Source of the DNA: Roseiarcus sp963770035
GTDB taxonomy: Bacteria > Pseudomonadota > Alphaproteobacteria > Rhizobiales > Beijerinckiaceae
Assembly (NCBI GenBank): GCA_963770035.1
Contig: CAVYON010000067.1
Coordinates: 496,001 to 560,000 of the forward strand
Direction: 5' to 3'
DNA length: 64,000 nucleotides
Notes under the pieces: generated by a model
What the model was told of the DNA's origin: nothing
The model's database searches: none
The model's input: only the letters and a program-made list of their open reading frames with translations
Position numbers and translations under genes: made by a program
Shown: one piece after another, positions 19,563 to 29,545 of the stretch
Layout: every line of letters starts with the position of its first letter
How positions within the stretch are numbered: position 1 is the stretch's first letter

Positions 19563-20570
19563 TCAGGCGGCCGTCGCGCCGGCGGCCTCCGCGATGATTT
19601 CGAAGGACCTGAGCCGTGTCGGATGGTCGTAAACGTCCGAGACGACAATGAGTTCGTCGGCCCGAGTTTCGGCGACGAGCGCCTCGAGGCCCGTGCGCAC
19701 CGTCTGCGGCGAACCGACGATGGAGCGGGCGAGCATTCGCATCGCCTGGGCCTTCTCGGCCGGCGACCAGTAGACCTCAATGTCGTCGATCGGCGGTTGG
19801 CTCAGGCCCCGCGCGCCACGAAAGATGTTGACGAACGCCATTTGCTGGGTGGTTGCAAGGCGCCGCGCTTCCGCATCCGTCGCGGCCGCGATGACGTTGA
19901 CCCCCACCATGGCGTACGGGCGATCGAGCTGATCCGAGGACTTGAAGCGGCTGCGGTAGATCGCCAGCGCGGGGATGAGCTCGTCCGGCGCGAAATGCGA
20001 GGCGAAGGCGTAGGGGAGTCCCAGCTCGGCGGCGAGCATCGCGCCAAAATGGCTCGAGCCCAAGATCCAGAGCGGCACCTCGGTTCCGGCCGCCGGCACC
20101 GCCTGGATGCGCTGGCCGGGGGCGGCCGGCGCCAGGAACGCCTGCAGTTCGAGCACATCCTGTGGAAAATGCTCGGCCGATTCGGGCGCGCGACGCAACG
20201 CCCGCAGCGTGAGCTGGTCTGTTCCCGGGGCTCGGCCGAGGCCAAGATCGACGCGGCCGGGAAAGAGGCGCGCCAGCGTTCCGAACTGCTCGGCGATGAT
20301 ATAGGGCGCGTGGTTCGGCAGCATGATCCCTCCCGCGCCGACGCGTATCGTCTCCGTCGCCGCAGCGAGATGGGCGAGCACGACCGAAGTCGCGGCGCTG
20401 GCGATGCCCGCCATGTTGTGGTGCTCGGCGACCCAAACGCGGCGATAGCCCCAGCGCTCGGCATGGACGGCGACATCGCGCGCGTTCAGAAGCGCGCCGC
20501 GCGCATCGACCTCCTGCGTAACGCGAACCAGTTCGAGGATGGAGAGCGGGATCGAGGGCCGGTTCGTCAT
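19563..20570 (-). CDS. LLM-class flavin-dependent oxidoreductase
   Basis: A 335-residue luciferase-like monooxygenase fold. Typical segments are IPLSILELVRVTQ at the start, GYRRVWVAEHHNMAGIAS near residue 40, GAGGIMLPNHAPYIIAEQFG near residue 79, and FPGRVDLGLGRAPGTD near residue 105. This subgroup often uses FMNH2 from a partner reductase or acts as an uncharacterised oxidoreductase; the substrate is unknown. It overlaps the GST gene upstream by 4 bases and is the last gene of a minus-strand run behind the RND efflux genes. The group II intron lies 52 bases beyond its stop, in the same orientation. Confidence 0.88.
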   Translation of the reverse strand: MTNRPSIPLSILELVRVTQEVDARGALLNARDVAVHAERWGYRRVWVAEHHNMAGIASAATSVVLAHLAAATETIRVGAGGIMLPNHAPYIIAEQFGTLARLFPGRVDLGLGRAPGTDQLTLRALRRAPESAEHFPQDVLELQAFLAPAAPGQRIQAVPAAGTEVPLWILGSSHFGAMLAAELGLPYAFASHFAPDELIPALAIYRSRFKSSDQLDRPYAMVGVNVIAAATDAEARRLATTQQMAFVNIFRGARGLSQPPIDDIEVYWSPAEKAQAMRMLARSIVGSPQTVRTGLEALVAETRADELIVVSDVYDHPTRLRSFEIIAEAAGATAA

Positions 20571-21307
20571 ATCGTCAGCAGACCCCCTTCGGGCGCCGGC
20601 CGAGCGCGCTGGTTATAGAGAAGCTTCGTGCGCCGGTCCTTTTCGTCCTGCGGCAGGCTATCGACGTCCTCCGTCGGGCCAACAGTGACGGCCAGCCCGC
20701 GCTGCACGGCCGGACGGGCGCTGAGCTCATCGAACCAGCGCTTGAAGTACTTGAACTCGGAAATGTCCTGGCCCTGCCCCTGCCAGTTCACCGTCCACGG
20801 ATAGCTGATCATGTCGGCGATCGTGTAGTCGTCGCCGGCGAGGTAACGGCGGTCGGAAAGCCGGTTATTGAGGACGCCGTAGAGCCGGTTCACCTCGTCA
20901 GTAAAGCGGCGGACGGCGTAGGATTGATCGCCTTGCTTGTCGCCGAGACGGCGGAAATGCCCGCATTCGCCGGACTTCGGCCCCTGATTGGCCATCTGCC
21001 AGATCACCCACTGGTTGACCTCGTATCGGCCTCGGACGTCCTGCGAATAGAAGCGCGCGGCCTTTTCGGCCAGATACATCATGATCGCGCCCGACTCGAA
21101 CACGCTGATCGGCGCTCCGCCGTCGGCCGGCGCATCGTCGACCATCGCCGGCATGCGGTTGTTCGGACCGATCTTAAGGAACGCATCGGTGAACTGCTCA
21201 CCCTTGCCGATGTTCACCGGCGCGATCGTGTAGGGCGTGCCCAGCTCTTCGAGCAGGATCGTGACCTTCTTGCCATTCGGCGTCGGCCAGTAGTGCAGAT
21301 GGATCAT
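20567..21307 (-). CDS. Glutathione S-transferase (YfcG/YghU-like)
   Basis: A 246-residue protein with an N-terminal thioredoxin-fold GST domain (YWPTPNGKKVTILLEELG, then NRMPAMVDDA and the glutathione-binding SVFESGAIMMYLAEKA) and a C-terminal helical domain (WVIWQMANQGPKSGECGHF, then YLAGDDYTIADMISYPW). The asparagine-for-tyrosine/serine style TPNGKK start is typical of the Nu/YfcG class with disulfide-bond reductase activity. It is coupled by a 4-base overlap to the LLM oxidoreductase, which suggests a shared role in detoxifying an organic compound. Confidence 0.9.
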   Translation of the reverse strand: MIHLHYWPTPNGKKVTILLEELGTPYTIAPVNIGKGEQFTDAFLKIGPNNRMPAMVDDAPADGGAPISVFESGAIMMYLAEKAARFYSQDVRGRYEVNQWVIWQMANQGPKSGECGHFRRLGDKQGDQSYAVRRFTDEVNRLYGVLNNRLSDRRYLAGDDYTIADMISYPWTVNWQGQGQDISEFKYFKRWFDELSARPAVQRGLAVTVGPTEDVDSLPQDEKDRRTKLLYNQRARPAPEGGLLTI

Positions 21308-21369
21308 GACGGACTCCTGGGTAGGGGGCTTGCGCGGATATGAAGACGTGCGGAGACCGCGGCCTGCGC

Positions 21370-22517
21370 CTAGAGCTTCGGCTTCTCCGGCTCGGACGGC
21401 AACGCCTGGACCGGGGAGCCCGGCCCGATCTTCTGCAGATTGCCGACGATCACCCGATCGCCCGGGCCGAGGCCCTTGACCACGTTCACGAGCGGTCCGG
21501 CGCTCGGCCCGAGCGTGAGAAGGCGCATCTCCGCCTTGTCGCCTGCGCCAACGACATAGACGTATTTCCCCATCTGGCTCGAGCCGAGCGCCGCCTGGGG
21601 CGCCATGAGGGCGTCGGGCTCGTCCCTGATGTGCAGACGCACGCGGACATACTGCCCCGGCAGCAGGACGAAATTGGGGTTGGCTATCGTGACGCGCGCG
21701 GCGATCGTGCCGGTGGCCTTGTCGACGGCGTTGTCAAGGAAGGTCAGATCGCCCTTTCGAACGGCGCCGGGCGTGTCGGACAGGGAAATCTCCGCCTCCA
21801 CTTTGCCGGCCGCCCGCGCTTCGGCGATACGGCCAAGATCGGATTCGCTCGGATTGAAGGAGACGTAGATCGGGTCGAGTTCGACGAACGTATTGAGCGG
21901 CCCGGTCGTGGAGCCGACGAGCGCTCCTTTCGCCGCCTGATTGCGGCCAAGCCGGCCTGCGAAGGGCGCACGGATTTCGGTATAGTTCAGATTGAGCCGC
22001 GCCTCCGCGATCGCCGCGCGGTCGACCGCGAGCGCCGCCTCGGCCTGACGCATGGCGCTCGACCGCTGATCGAAGACATCCTTCGTGACATAGCCGCTCT
22101 TCACTAGCTCCTCGCCCCGGCCGAAATTCGCCTTGGCATAGTCGAGCGACGCGGCGTCGCGTTGCGCCTGCGCCTCGGCCTGATCGAGCGCCGCCTGCAG
22201 ATCGCGAGGATCTATCCTGTAGAGGAGGTCGCCGCTCTTGACGTCCGATCCGTCCGCGACGGGCTGGGACTCGATATAGCCAGAGACCCGCGCCTGCAAG
22301 GCAATGCTGCGGATCGATTCAGCCGCCCCGGATAATCGAGATAGATCGGCAGGGTCGTCTTGACGACCGGGGCCACCGGGACCGGCATCGCCATCATCGC
22401 GGGGGCGGGCGCCGAGGCCTTCGCTCCGCCGAAGTAGTGACCCGCGATGTGAACGCCGGCGATCCCGGCCGCTCCGAGCGCGACGAGCGAGGCCAGGGTT
22501 GCCGTCAGAATGCGCAT
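21370..22517 (-). pseudogene. RND efflux periplasmic adaptor (membrane-fusion protein), frameshifted
   Basis: The start is the ATG at 22517: MRILTATLASLVALGAAGIAGVHIAG is a membrane anchor or signal. The frame then reads VKTTLPIYLDYPGR and shifts near 22325-22332 into ESIRSIALQARVSGYIESQPV, DLLYRIDPRDLQ and the full hairpin, lipoyl and beta-barrel domains of an AcrA/MexA-type adaptor. One missing base explains the break; with it restored the protein would be 382 residues, the normal length. The gene lies downstream of its permease, the reverse of the common order. Either the pump is being lost or the assembly has an indel here. Confidence 0.85.
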
Positions 22518-22533
22518 GAAGGACCTCCAGCAA

Positions 22534-25500
22534 TCATTCGGCCGCATCGGGCTGCGGGCCATAAGGGCGGGCGGCGCGGGACGGCGCCGCCGCAGCGACC
22601 CGGCCTTCGCGCGCCCCCTCGATGAGGGCGTAGAAGACCGGCACGAAGATGAGCGTGAGCGCCGTCGCGGCGACCATGCCGCCGAACACCGTGGTGCCCA
22701 GCGACTGCCGGCTCGCAGCGCCCGCACCGGCGGCAAACATCAGCGGGACGACGCCGAAGATGAAGGCGAAGGCGGTCATCAGGATCGGCCGCAGCCGAAG
22801 CCGTCCGGCCTCCATCGCCGCCTCGACCACGCTCAGGCCCTCCTCGCGCCGCCGCCTGGCGAACTCGACGATAAGGATCGCGTTTTTTGCCGCGAGCCCG
22901 ATCAGCATGACGAAGCCGATCTGCGAATAGACGTCGATCTGCATGCTCCGCACCCAGAGCGCGCCGAGCGCGCCGATGAGCGCCAGCGGAGCGGACGAAA
23001 GCACCAAGAACGGCATCGTCCAGCTTTCGTATTGCGCGGCGAGGATCAGGAAGACGAAAACGATCGCGAGCGCCAGCACGACCGTCGCGATCGATCCCGC
23101 GCTGAGCTCCTGATAGGTCACGCCGGTCCATTCGTAGCCGAAGTCGCGCGGCAGCGTTTCCGCGGCGGCGCGCTGCATCGCCACAACCGCTTGGCTCGAG
23201 CTGAAGCCGGGCGCCGGGCGCCGTTGATCAGCGCGGAGGCGTAATTGTTGTAGTGCGGAACAGTCTCCGGCCCGACGATCGGCTTCAGCGTCCCGAGTGC
23301 GCTGAGCGGAACCACGCCCCCGGTCTCGTTGCGCACATAGAGCTTGGCGAGGTCGGAGGCCGACGCGCGCGCCGCGGTATCGGCCTGTAGCGTCACGCGG
23401 AACGTGTGACCGAACAGGTTGAAGTCGTTCACGTAGAGCGAGCCGAGGTCGATCTGCAGCGTGTTGAAGATGTCGGGCAGGCTCAGCCCCAGGAGCTTCG
23501 CCTTCGTACGGTCGAGATCGTAAAAGAGCTGCGGCGTCGAAGCTGAGAACGAGGTAAACAGCGACTGTGGGTTAAGCTCAGGCTGCTTGCGCGCTGCGGC
23601 GATCAGCGCCTGGGTGACGTCGTTCAGAGCCGCGCTGCCCTTGCCGGCGAGATCCTCGACTTCGAACTCAAATCCGCCGGTGGTGCCGAGGCCGTTGACG
23701 GATGGCGGATCGAAGCTGAGCGCGAAGGCATCGGGAATACCGAGAAGCTTCGGTCGCACCTGAGCGACGAGGGCCGAGGCGCTCTCTTCCGGGCCTCGCT
23801 CCGCCCAGGGTTTCAGGATCGCAAACTCCACCGCCGAATTCGACTGCGCGGCGTTGGTGAGAAAATTGAGCCCGCTGATGAAGCCGGCGATCTCGACGCC
23901 CGACGTGGCTTGAAGGATATCGCGCACTTTCTGCGCGACCGCGTCGGTGCGCTCGAGCGACGCTCCGTCCGGACCCTGGACGACGACGAAGAAATAGCCT
24001 TGGTCCTCGACCGGCAAGAAGGTGGTCGAGACCTGCCGCGACAGGACATAAGCGCCGGCGACAATCAGGAGGAAGACGCCGACGAGGGCCCAGCCGAAGC
24101 GAATGACCCGCCTGACCGACCGGGCGTAGGCGTGCGACAGCCAGTCAAACCCTTCGTTGAACCAGCGGAAGAAGAAGAACGACCCTTTCGGCCCGTGACG
24201 CAGCATCGCCGCGCTCAACGCCGGACTGAGCGTGAGCGAATTGAAGGCCGAAATGCCGACCGAAATCGCGACCGTGAGGGCGAACTGGTTGTAGAGTCTC
24301 CCCGCGACCCCGGGAATGAAGGCCACCGGCACGAACACCGCCATCAGCACCGCGGTCGTCGCAATGATCGGCCCAGTCACTTCCGCCATCGCCGTCTTCG
24401 CCGCCGCAAGAGGAGGCAGACCCGCTTCGAGCTGACGTTCGACGTTCTCGACGACAACGATCGCGTCGTCGACGACCAGGCCGATGGCCAGCACCATGCC
24501 GAGCAGGCTCAACATGTTGAGCGAGAAGCCAAAGACCTGCATCACTGCGAGCGTGGCGATGAGGGAAACGGGAATCGCGATCATCGGAATGATCGTCGTC
24601 CGCCAGCTCTGCAGAAACACGAACACCACGAACACGACGAGCGCGAGCGCCTCGAAGAGCGTGACGACGACGTCATGCATGGCCGCCGACACGAAGCGGG
24701 TCGTGTCGTAATGCATGGCATAGGCGATCCCGTGCGGGAAGCGCGTCGCGAGCTCGTCCATCTTCTCCTTGACCCGGCGCTCGAGATCGAGCGCATTCGA
24801 GCCAGGCATCTGGAAGATCGCCATCACGACCGTGGGGTCCTTGCCGAAATAGGCGGACGACGAATATTGCAGCGCGCCGAGCTCGACCCGCGCGACGTCG
24901 CGCAAGCGGACGACGGCGCCGCCGGAGGGGTCGGCGCGAACGATGATGTTCGAGAATTCCTCCGGGTCGCTGAGACGGCCCGCGGCGTTGACCTGGAGCT
25001 CGAAAGGCGTTCCCGGCGGCGCTGGCGACTGCCCGATTTTGCCCGCGGCGACTTGGACGTTCTGCTCGGCGATGGCGTTCTGAACGTCGACCGCGGTCAC
25101 GCCGAGGTTGGCGAGCTTGTCAGGATCGACCCAGACGCGCATCGAATAGCGGCGTTCGCCGAACATCTGAACGTCGCCGACGCCGGGCAGCCGCTTCAAC
25201 TGGTCGACGATCTGCAGGTAGGCGTAATTCGACAGCGTCACCGAGTCGACGGAACGGTCGGGCGACGTCAGGTTGACGATCAGGACAAAGTTGGGGTTCT
25301 GTTTCTTGATCGTCACCCCGCCTTGATTGACGATCGCCGGCAGCGACGAGGCCGCCTGCGAAACGCGGTTCTGGACGTCGACGGCGGCGATATTCAGCGG
25401 ATAGCCGACATTGAATGTGACGGTGATCGTCGCGGACCCGTCGTTCGAACTCGACGAGGACATGTAGGTCATGCCCTCGACGCCGTTGATCTGCTGCTCG

Positions 25501-25694
25501 AGCGGCGTCGTGACGGTGTCCGCCACGACCTGCGCGCTTGCGCCGGGGTAGTTTGCGCTAACGACGACCTGCGGCGGCGTGATCTCCGGAAATTGCGAGA
25601 CGGGCAGCGTGAAAAGACATATCGCGCCAGCGAGCACCATGATCGCGGCGATCGCCGAGGCGAAGATCGGACGTTGGATGAAGAAGCCGACCAT
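22534..25694 (-). pseudogene. RND multidrug efflux permease (HAE1/AcrB family), frameshifted
   Basis: The first frame covers about 830 residues: MVGFFIQRPIFASAIAAIMV, then NYPGASAQVVADTVTTPLEQ, the proton-relay helix with DDAIVVVENVER, and porter-domain segments. Near 23205-23222 the frame breaks inside INGAPAPGFSSSQAV; a run expected as CCCC reads CCC. The second frame supplies the last 200 residues (WTGVTYQELSAGS, QIGFVMLIGLAAKNAILIVE). One base restores a 1053-residue protein, exactly the family size. It would be the inner-membrane pump working with the adaptor gene and an outer-membrane channel not found here. Likely repressed by the divergent TetR. Confidence 0.88.
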
Positions 25695-25718
25695 CGGCCG
25701 AGCGTCACCGAGGCGTGA

Positions 25719-26003
25719 TCAGCCGCAAAGCGCCGAGCCGCATGGGTCTGGCGCAGACATGGGGCGGCCTCGCGTCTGTCCCATTGCCGCGCGCGGCGCG
25801 GGCCGCCGTTCGATCGGCGGATTGGCGAACAGTGCGCTGACGGGTCTCGGCTCGTTCTCGCCCCGGACGGCGGCGATCCGGCCGGCCACGCCCTCAAGCA
25901 ACGTTCTCAAGCCCTGCGGCTCGACGTTGTCGGCCCGCATGACCGCCTGGACCAGCGAATCGCCGAGGAGTTCGTCGACGGTCGGCGTTCGGCGCTTGAA
26001 CAT
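25719..26003 (-). CDS. Small hypothetical protein upstream of RND operon (94 aa)
   Basis: The protein starts MFKRRTPTVDELLGDSLVQAVMR and contains ADNVEPQGLRTLLEGVAGRI, a pattern I recall from small Hyphomicrobiales proteins; the last 30 residues are proline- and arginine-rich. No function is known to me. It is 24 bases upstream of the RND permease and first in that transcription unit, immediately opposite the TetR operator region, so it is probably controlled with the pump. Confidence 0.65.
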   Translation of the reverse strand: MFKRRTPTVDELLGDSLVQAVMRADNVEPQGLRTLLEGVAGRIAAVRGENEPRPVSALFANPPIERRPAPRAAMGQTRGRPMSAPDPCGSALCG

Positions 26004-26087
26004 GGCGCTTCCTTTCGGCGTTGCGACAAATAGTCCCGCGCAGGCAGACGGGCCGTCGGCTCGTGTTGACTTCCGGCGCGAGGGGGT

Positions 26088-26127
26088 GTTACCGCTCGGT
26101 AACGATCCCTAGATACCGATCGGTAAC
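26088..26127. promoter_or_regulatory. Two TetR-type operator palindromes
   Basis: Site 1, GTTACCG-CT-CGGTAAC at 26088-26103, is a perfect 16-bp palindrome. Site 2, GATACCG-AT-CGGTAAC at 26112-26127, matches it with one change. Their centres are 24 bp apart. They lie just upstream of tetR and within the region shared with the divergent RND operon; a TTGACT at 26066-26071 may be the -35 of the tetR promoter. Confidence 0.7.
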
Positions 26128-26143
26128 ATCGCAGTCAAGAGCC

Positions 26144-26803
26144 ATGGCGAAGGAAGTTTCAAAACGCGAGCGCAGCGAAGCCGGCCGAGAGCCGCACCGC
26201 GTTAAGCAAGAGCCGCCGCGCGAAAGAATCGTAGCCTGTGCGCAGGATCTCTTTCACCGCCATGGCATCCGCGGCGTCGGGGTCGAAACGATCGCGGAGG
26301 CGGCCGGCACCAACAAGATGACGCTCTACCGCCATTTCGGCTCGAAGGACGATTTGATCCTCGAGTATCTCAACTACAAGGGCCGAATGGCCGACGAGAT
26401 ATGGGCGAAGATCGAATGCGCGAGTCCCGGCGATCCGGTCGGCCAGCTTTACGGATATATCGGACAGGCGGCGAATTTCATCGCCGGCGACGAGCGCGGC
26501 TGTGATCTGGCGAACGCCGCGGTCGAACTCACCGAGGCGGGCCATCCCGCCCTGAAGGTCATCGAGGAATTCAAGGTCCGTCAGCGCGACCGCCTCGCGG
26601 CGCTCTGCGCAGCGGCCGGCGCCGCGCAGCCGGACCTGCTCGCCGATACGATCGTCCTCCTCATCGAAGGCGCCCGGGTCAGCCGTCGCAGCGTTGGAAC
26701 CGAAGGGCCCAGCGCCAATCTCGTGCGCACGAGCCAAGCCGTGATCGCTTCGTTCGGCGTGCGGCCGCAGACCAATACGGCAGCGGATAGGCTGACGGAA
26801 TGA
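26144..26803 (+). CDS. TetR/AcrR-family transcriptional regulator
   Basis: I chose the ATG at 26144 because the two operator palindromes lie just upstream of it, which leaves 219 residues, a normal size. The N-terminal helix-turn-helix is canonical: RERIVACAQDLFHRHGIRGVGVETIAEAAGTNKMTLYRHFGSKDDLI (given by its ends, RERIV to KDDLI). The C-terminal ligand domain is not specific. It is divergent from the RND pump genes and probably represses both them and itself. The gene overlaps ridA by 4 bases. Confidence 0.92.
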   Translation: MAKEVSKRERSEAGREPHRVKQEPPRERIVACAQDLFHRHGIRGVGVETIAEAAGTNKMTLYRHFGSKDDLILEYLNYKGRMADEIWAKIECASPGDPVGQLYGYIGQAANFIAGDERGCDLANAAVELTEAGHPALKVIEEFKVRQRDRLAALCAAAGAAQPDLLADTIVLLIEGARVSRRSVGTEGPSANLVRTSQAVIASFGVRPQTNTAADRLTE

Positions 26804-27198
26804 CGGAATGGACGCGCCAGGCGGCGTCCTCAGGGTCGCCGCTCGAGCCCAAAATCGGCTTCGCCCGCGCAGTCCGGGTCGGCCCGTTCGTTTCCGTGGC
26901 CGGGACGGCGCCGATCGGCCCAGACGGGCGCGCCGCGCATGTCGGCGATGTCTACCGCCAGTCCCGGCTCTGCCTCGACATCATCGGCCGCGCGCTCGCG
27001 GATTGCGGCGCCCGCTTCCAGGACGTGACACGCACGCGCATCCTTTTGACGGACATCGCGAACTGGGAACAGGCGGCGCGCGCCCACGGCGAAGTCTTCG
27101 GCGCGATCCGCCCCGCCTGCACGGTCGTCGAGGTTAGCCGCTTCATTGATCCAGGCTGGCTGGTCGAATTCGAGGCGGACGCGGTCGTTCAGGGGTGA
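26800..27198 (+). CDS. RidA family protein (reactive imine/enamine deaminase)
   Basis: A 132-residue protein of RidA/YjgF/UK114 type. Segments GFARAVRVGPFVSVAGTAPIGPDG, QSRLCLDIIGRALADCG, FQDVTRTRILLTDI and RPACTVVEVSRFI (each given in part) follow the family order. The family hydrolyses reactive enamine/imine intermediates released by PLP enzymes, or has diverged to other small-molecule roles. It is translationally coupled to tetR by an ATGA overlap. Whether it is a true RidA or one of the Rid1-7 subgroups cannot be decided here. Confidence 0.88.
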   Translation: MTEWTRQAASSGSPLEPKIGFARAVRVGPFVSVAGTAPIGPDGRAAHVGDVYRQSRLCLDIIGRALADCGARFQDVTRTRILLTDIANWEQAARAHGEVFGAIRPACTVVEVSRFIDPGWLVEFEADAVVQG

Positions 27199-27205
27199 CG
27201 GCGCC

Positions 27206-28036
27206 TCACGGCAGGCCCGCGTGCGGCGTATCGACGGAGACGATCTCGATCCGGCCCCGAGGCGCAGCGGCGGCCCGCTCGGGAATCGACGAGGGCGCGG
27301 TCATCAGGAACAGCGTCGCGACGCTGTCCAGGACCTCCCCGCCCTCCACAATTCGGGCGCATTCCGTCGCGGCCGGGTTGGCGACCCAGATGGCGCCGGC
27401 TGCGTCGAGGCAGATGCCGTCCGGCACGCGCGGGAAGGTCGGCGCCCAAATCCGCCGGCCGGTTAAGCCGCCGTCCGGGCCGATGTCGAACGCGGTCAGC
27501 CTGGCCCCCAGCGTCTCGGCGACGATCAGCGTCTTGCCGTCGGGAGTAATCGCGCCGCCGTTGGGAAAATGCATGTTGTCGGCGGCTGCTGTGACCACGC
27601 CGCCGGGCGCAACGCGCGCGAGCTTCGTCGCTGGATGATCGGCGAATGCGGCCATTTCGCCCCGTTTCAAGACTTCGTCGTGGAAATCGAAGCCGAAGTC
27701 GCCCACATAGGCGCCGCCTAACGCGTCGACCACCATGTCGTTGGACAGAAGCGTCGCCACCCGGCTCAGGTCGGCGTGGACCGTCATAGCGCCGTCGAGT
27801 GCGCGCCGAAGCACGCGGCGCTTTGCCATCGACACGATCAGCATCGCCCCGTCCGGCGTCCAGCCGAGCCCCGAGGGCGCATCGTCGAGTTTGACCTCGA
27901 CCCGCTCGTCGCCCGCGAGCGACACCGACTTGACGGCCCGGGCGTAGAAATCGCTGAACCAGAGCCGGCCCTGCCGCCAGCGCGGGCCCTCGCCGAAATA
28001 GACGCCCCCGCACAGGATGCGCGCGTCACGGCTCAT
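27206..28036 (-). CDS. SMP-30/gluconolactonase-like (LRE) family protein
   Basis: I chose the ATG at 28036 because the coding pattern starts at MSRDARILCGGVYFGEGPRW; residues further upstream look noncoding. The 276-residue beta-propeller has the family metal-site residues: E in FGEGPRW, N in AAADNMHFPNG, and D in RVPDGICLDAAGAIWVAN. Members hydrolyse sugar lactones or related esters. The typical propeller repeats (TPDGKTLIVAET) are visible. It converges with ridA, 7 bases apart, so it is probably a separate unit with its promoter toward 28150. Confidence 0.87.
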   Translation of the reverse strand: MSRDARILCGGVYFGEGPRWRQGRLWFSDFYARAVKSVSLAGDERVEVKLDDAPSGLGWTPDGAMLIVSMAKRRVLRRALDGAMTVHADLSRVATLLSNDMVVDALGGAYVGDFGFDFHDEVLKRGEMAAFADHPATKLARVAPGGVVTAAADNMHFPNGGAITPDGKTLIVAETLGARLTAFDIGPDGGLTGRRIWAPTFPRVPDGICLDAAGAIWVANPAATECARIVEGGEVLDSVATLFLMTAPSSIPERAAAAPRGRIEIVSVDTPHAGLP

Positions 28037-28224
28037 CGTTTCTTCCACAAGGCTACGCGCTCGGCCCAGGGCTGAGCGGCCGCCCCGAGCAGGGAAAGTC
28101 TCATAACCCCCAAGATCGGGACTGTGAGGTTGGTCACGGCGAAGGTCAAGGAAAGGTGGTCTAACACATGCAGGGCAGACACCGCTCGCTCGGGAAAGAG
28201 CATGAGGATGAAGGAACTGCAGCC

Positions 28225-28422
28225 ATGTCGAGTAACGGGAGATTGATGGGCCGCCAGGACGGCCTTGCGGTCGCAAGCGACGATGGCTCGCACTGGAAGG
28301 TTGTCGTCACGGTGCTGGCGATCGTGGTGATCGCCTGTGCGCTCGGTTGGAAGACGTTCCAGTCGGACCCGGGAGCGTGGATTCCGCTCGGCGCCTCTGG
28401 GGGCGCCGTCGTCGATCAATGA
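28225..28422 (+). CDS. Small single-pass membrane protein (65 aa)
   Basis: The ATG at 28225 follows aaggaa. The protein has a polar start (MSSNGRLMGRQDGLAVASDD), one membrane helix (WKVVVTVLAIVVIACALGW) and a short tail. It is not recognised. It lies between the SMP-30 gene and the Ca2+/H+ antiporter, convergent with the latter. Confidence 0.5.
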   Translation: MSSNGRLMGRQDGLAVASDDGSHWKVVVTVLAIVVIACALGWKTFQSDPGAWIPLGASGGAVVDQ

Positions 28423-28441
28423 CCGGCCGGATGAATAACGC

Positions 28442-29545
28442 TCACGGCACGGCGGCGAGCAGCAGGAACACGCCGAAGATGACGAGGTGGACGGCGCCCT
28501 GAAGGATGGTCGCTCGCCCCGTAGCCAGCGTCAGCGAGCTCACGAACAGGGTCAGCAGCAAAATCGCCGTGCCCTCGGCGTCAAGGCCGAGCGTCAGTTC
28601 TCGCCGGAGATAGAGCGAGACGCCAGCGACGACCGGAATGGTGAGGCCCATACAGGCGAGCGCCGAGCCAATCGCCAGGTTGAGGCTGGTTTGCAGGCGG
28701 TTGGCCTGGGCGGCCTTCACCGCCGCGATGCTCTCCGGCAACAGGACGAGCGCCGCAATGACCACCCCGAGGAAGGAAGGGGGCAGCCGCGCTGCGTGGA
28801 TCGCGCGCTCGATTGACTCCGCCAGCGTCTCGGCGAGCAGCACCACCGCAAGCAGCGAGACGAGCAGCATGACGGCGCTGACTGCTGTTTCGCGACCCGA
28901 CGGCGGGGCCGGCGGCTCGCCGATGTCGCTCATCTCCTGCGGCACGAAATATTCGCGGTGGCGCACCGACTGGACGAACACGAACACGAAATAGAGGAGC
29001 ATTGTCAGCCCGCTGACAAAGATGAGTTGGGTCGGCGAATATTGCGGGCCGAACTTGGCCAGGGTGAAGTTCGGCATGACGAGCGCCAGCACCGCGAGCG
29101 TGGCGAGCACACTGAGCGCCGAGGCGGTGCCCTCGACCCGAAAGCCCTGCTCGCCGTAACGCACCCCGCCCACCAGCAGACAGAGGCCGACGACCCCGTT
29201 CAGGACGATCGCGACCGCGGCGAACACCAAATCGCGGGCGAGCGCGTTTTCGCTGCCGCCGCTCGAGGAGAGCATGGCGGTGACGATCAGCGAGGCCTCG
29301 ATCACCGTGACTGCAAGGGCGAGCAGCACCGAGCCGAACGGCTCGCCGACCTTCAGCGCGACCACCTCGGCGTGATGAACCGCGGCGAAGACCGAGCCGA
29401 GCAACAGCAGGCCGGAGAGCGCCGCGACCCAGGCCGTCTCGGCGGCGAGGACGTGCTGATGCTCGAGCGCAAACAGACCCAGCGCCGCCAGCGGCGGCGC
29501 GTAGACCCGCCAAAGGGCCGCGGAATTGCTGTGCGTCCCGGACAT
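28442..29545 (-). CDS. chaA: Ca2+/H+ antiporter (ChaA/CaCA family)
   Basis: The ATG at 29545, preceded by aaggaa, gives 367 residues with ten to eleven membrane helices. The two alpha-repeats of cation/Ca2+ exchangers are clear: the first, VALKVGEPFGSVLLALAVTVIE, near residue 63, with its acidic transport residue; the second, VLLPESIAAVKAAQANRLQ followed by NLAIGSALACMGLTIP, near residue 267. It would export Ca2+ (or Na+/K+) in exchange for protons. A nested hairpin lies about 130 bases upstream of the start on the same strand. Confidence 0.92.
   Translation of the reverse strand: MSGTHSNSAALWRVYAPPLAALGLFALEHQHVLAAETAWVAALSGLLLLGSVFAAVHHAEVVALKVGEPFGSVLLALAVTVIEASLIVTAMLSSSGGSENALARDLVFAAVAIVLNGVVGLCLLVGGVRYGEQGFRVEGTASALSVLATLAVLALVMPNFTLAKFGPQYSPTQLIFVSGLTMLLYFVFVFVQSVRHREYFVPQEMSDIGEPPAPPSGRETAVSAVMLLVSLLAVVLLAETLAESIERAIHAARLPPSFLGVVIAALVLLPESIAAVKAAQANRLQTSLNLAIGSALACMGLTIPVVAGVSLYLRRELTLGLDAEGTAILLLTLFVSSLTLATGRATILQGAVHLVIFGVFLLLAAVP

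Noticed and set aside
19362..20618. 418-codon plus-strand frame opposite the LLM gene
   Set aside because: It begins inside the group II intron and runs antisense to a conserved gene; no protein-like pattern.
23910..25718. 602-codon plus-strand frame opposite the RND permease
   Set aside because: Composition is dominated by R, D, E and H and mirrors the permease codons; ureC and other genes here show the same antisense effect.
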